This document shows, one piece after another, positions 5,810-5,830 of a stretch of 5,830 nucleotides of DNA (the first letter of the stretch is position 1; every line of letters starts with the position of its first letter). Origin of the DNA: a bacterium (lineage in GTDB: Bacteria > UBP14 > UBA6098 > B30-G16); the NCBI GenBank assembly GCA_003645115.1, contig QNEG01000115.1, positions 1-5,830 on the forward strand, in the 5' to 3' direction. The notes under the pieces are model-generated. The model worked only from the letters and a program-made list of their open reading frames with translations, searched no databases and was not told the origin of the DNA. Made by a program: the position numbers and the translations under genes.

Positions 5810-5830
5810 TTCTTGCCATCGAATAAACAG

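Overview
This 5.8-kb window is a piece of an AT-leaning bacterial chromosome. It holds the 3' part of one gene, three complete genes on the + strand and one complete gene on the - strand. The mix is a bacterial V/A-type ATPase subunit A, a DUF6485-type Cys-rich miniprotein, an exported TPR protein and a Bacteroidota-like serine palmitoyltransferase homologue. It suggests an anaerobic Gram-negative bacterium of the FCB superphylum or a related candidate phylum (Cloacimonadota-, Marinimicrobia- or WOR-3-like). This is inference from protein resemblance and is not proven by any marker gene here.

Layout. Positions 1-1338 carry the C-terminal three quarters of V-type ATPase subunit A, cut by the window edge. 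Positions 1339-1515 are intergenic. They begin with two imperfect hairpins that look like a dispersed intergenic repeat, and end with a candidate promoter and a strong Shine-Dalgarno. Positions 1516-1710 encode a 64-residue protein with eight cysteines (DUF6485 type). Eleven bases later, 1722-3476 encodes a 584-residue exported, cysteine-free TPR protein. Its stop overlaps (ATGA) the start of a 352-residue NifS/IscS-like protein at 3473-4531. That protein keeps the cysteine-desulfurase framework and the PLP lysine but has lost the catalytic cysteine and most PLP-pocket residues. The last gene, 4528-5718 on the - strand, is an intact alpha-oxoamine synthase most like serine palmitoyltransferase. 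Its stop codon overlaps that of the NifS-like gene. Upstream of it (5719-5830) is an AT-rich region with a clear ribosome binding site, a candidate promoter and an 11-bp perfect inverted repeat around the -10 region.

How the genes may work together. The DUF6485, TPR and NifS-like genes look like one short + strand operon, and the last two are probably translationally coupled. The ATPase subunit A gene seems to be the end of a separate operon, because no subunit B or D follows it. The serine palmitoyltransferase-like gene is a separately controlled transcription unit, probably for sphingoid-base or related lipid synthesis. The most unusual item is the degenerate NifS-like protein coupled to a secreted TPR protein. 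I do not recognise this pair as a described system. No mobile element, CRISPR array or RNA gene is visible.
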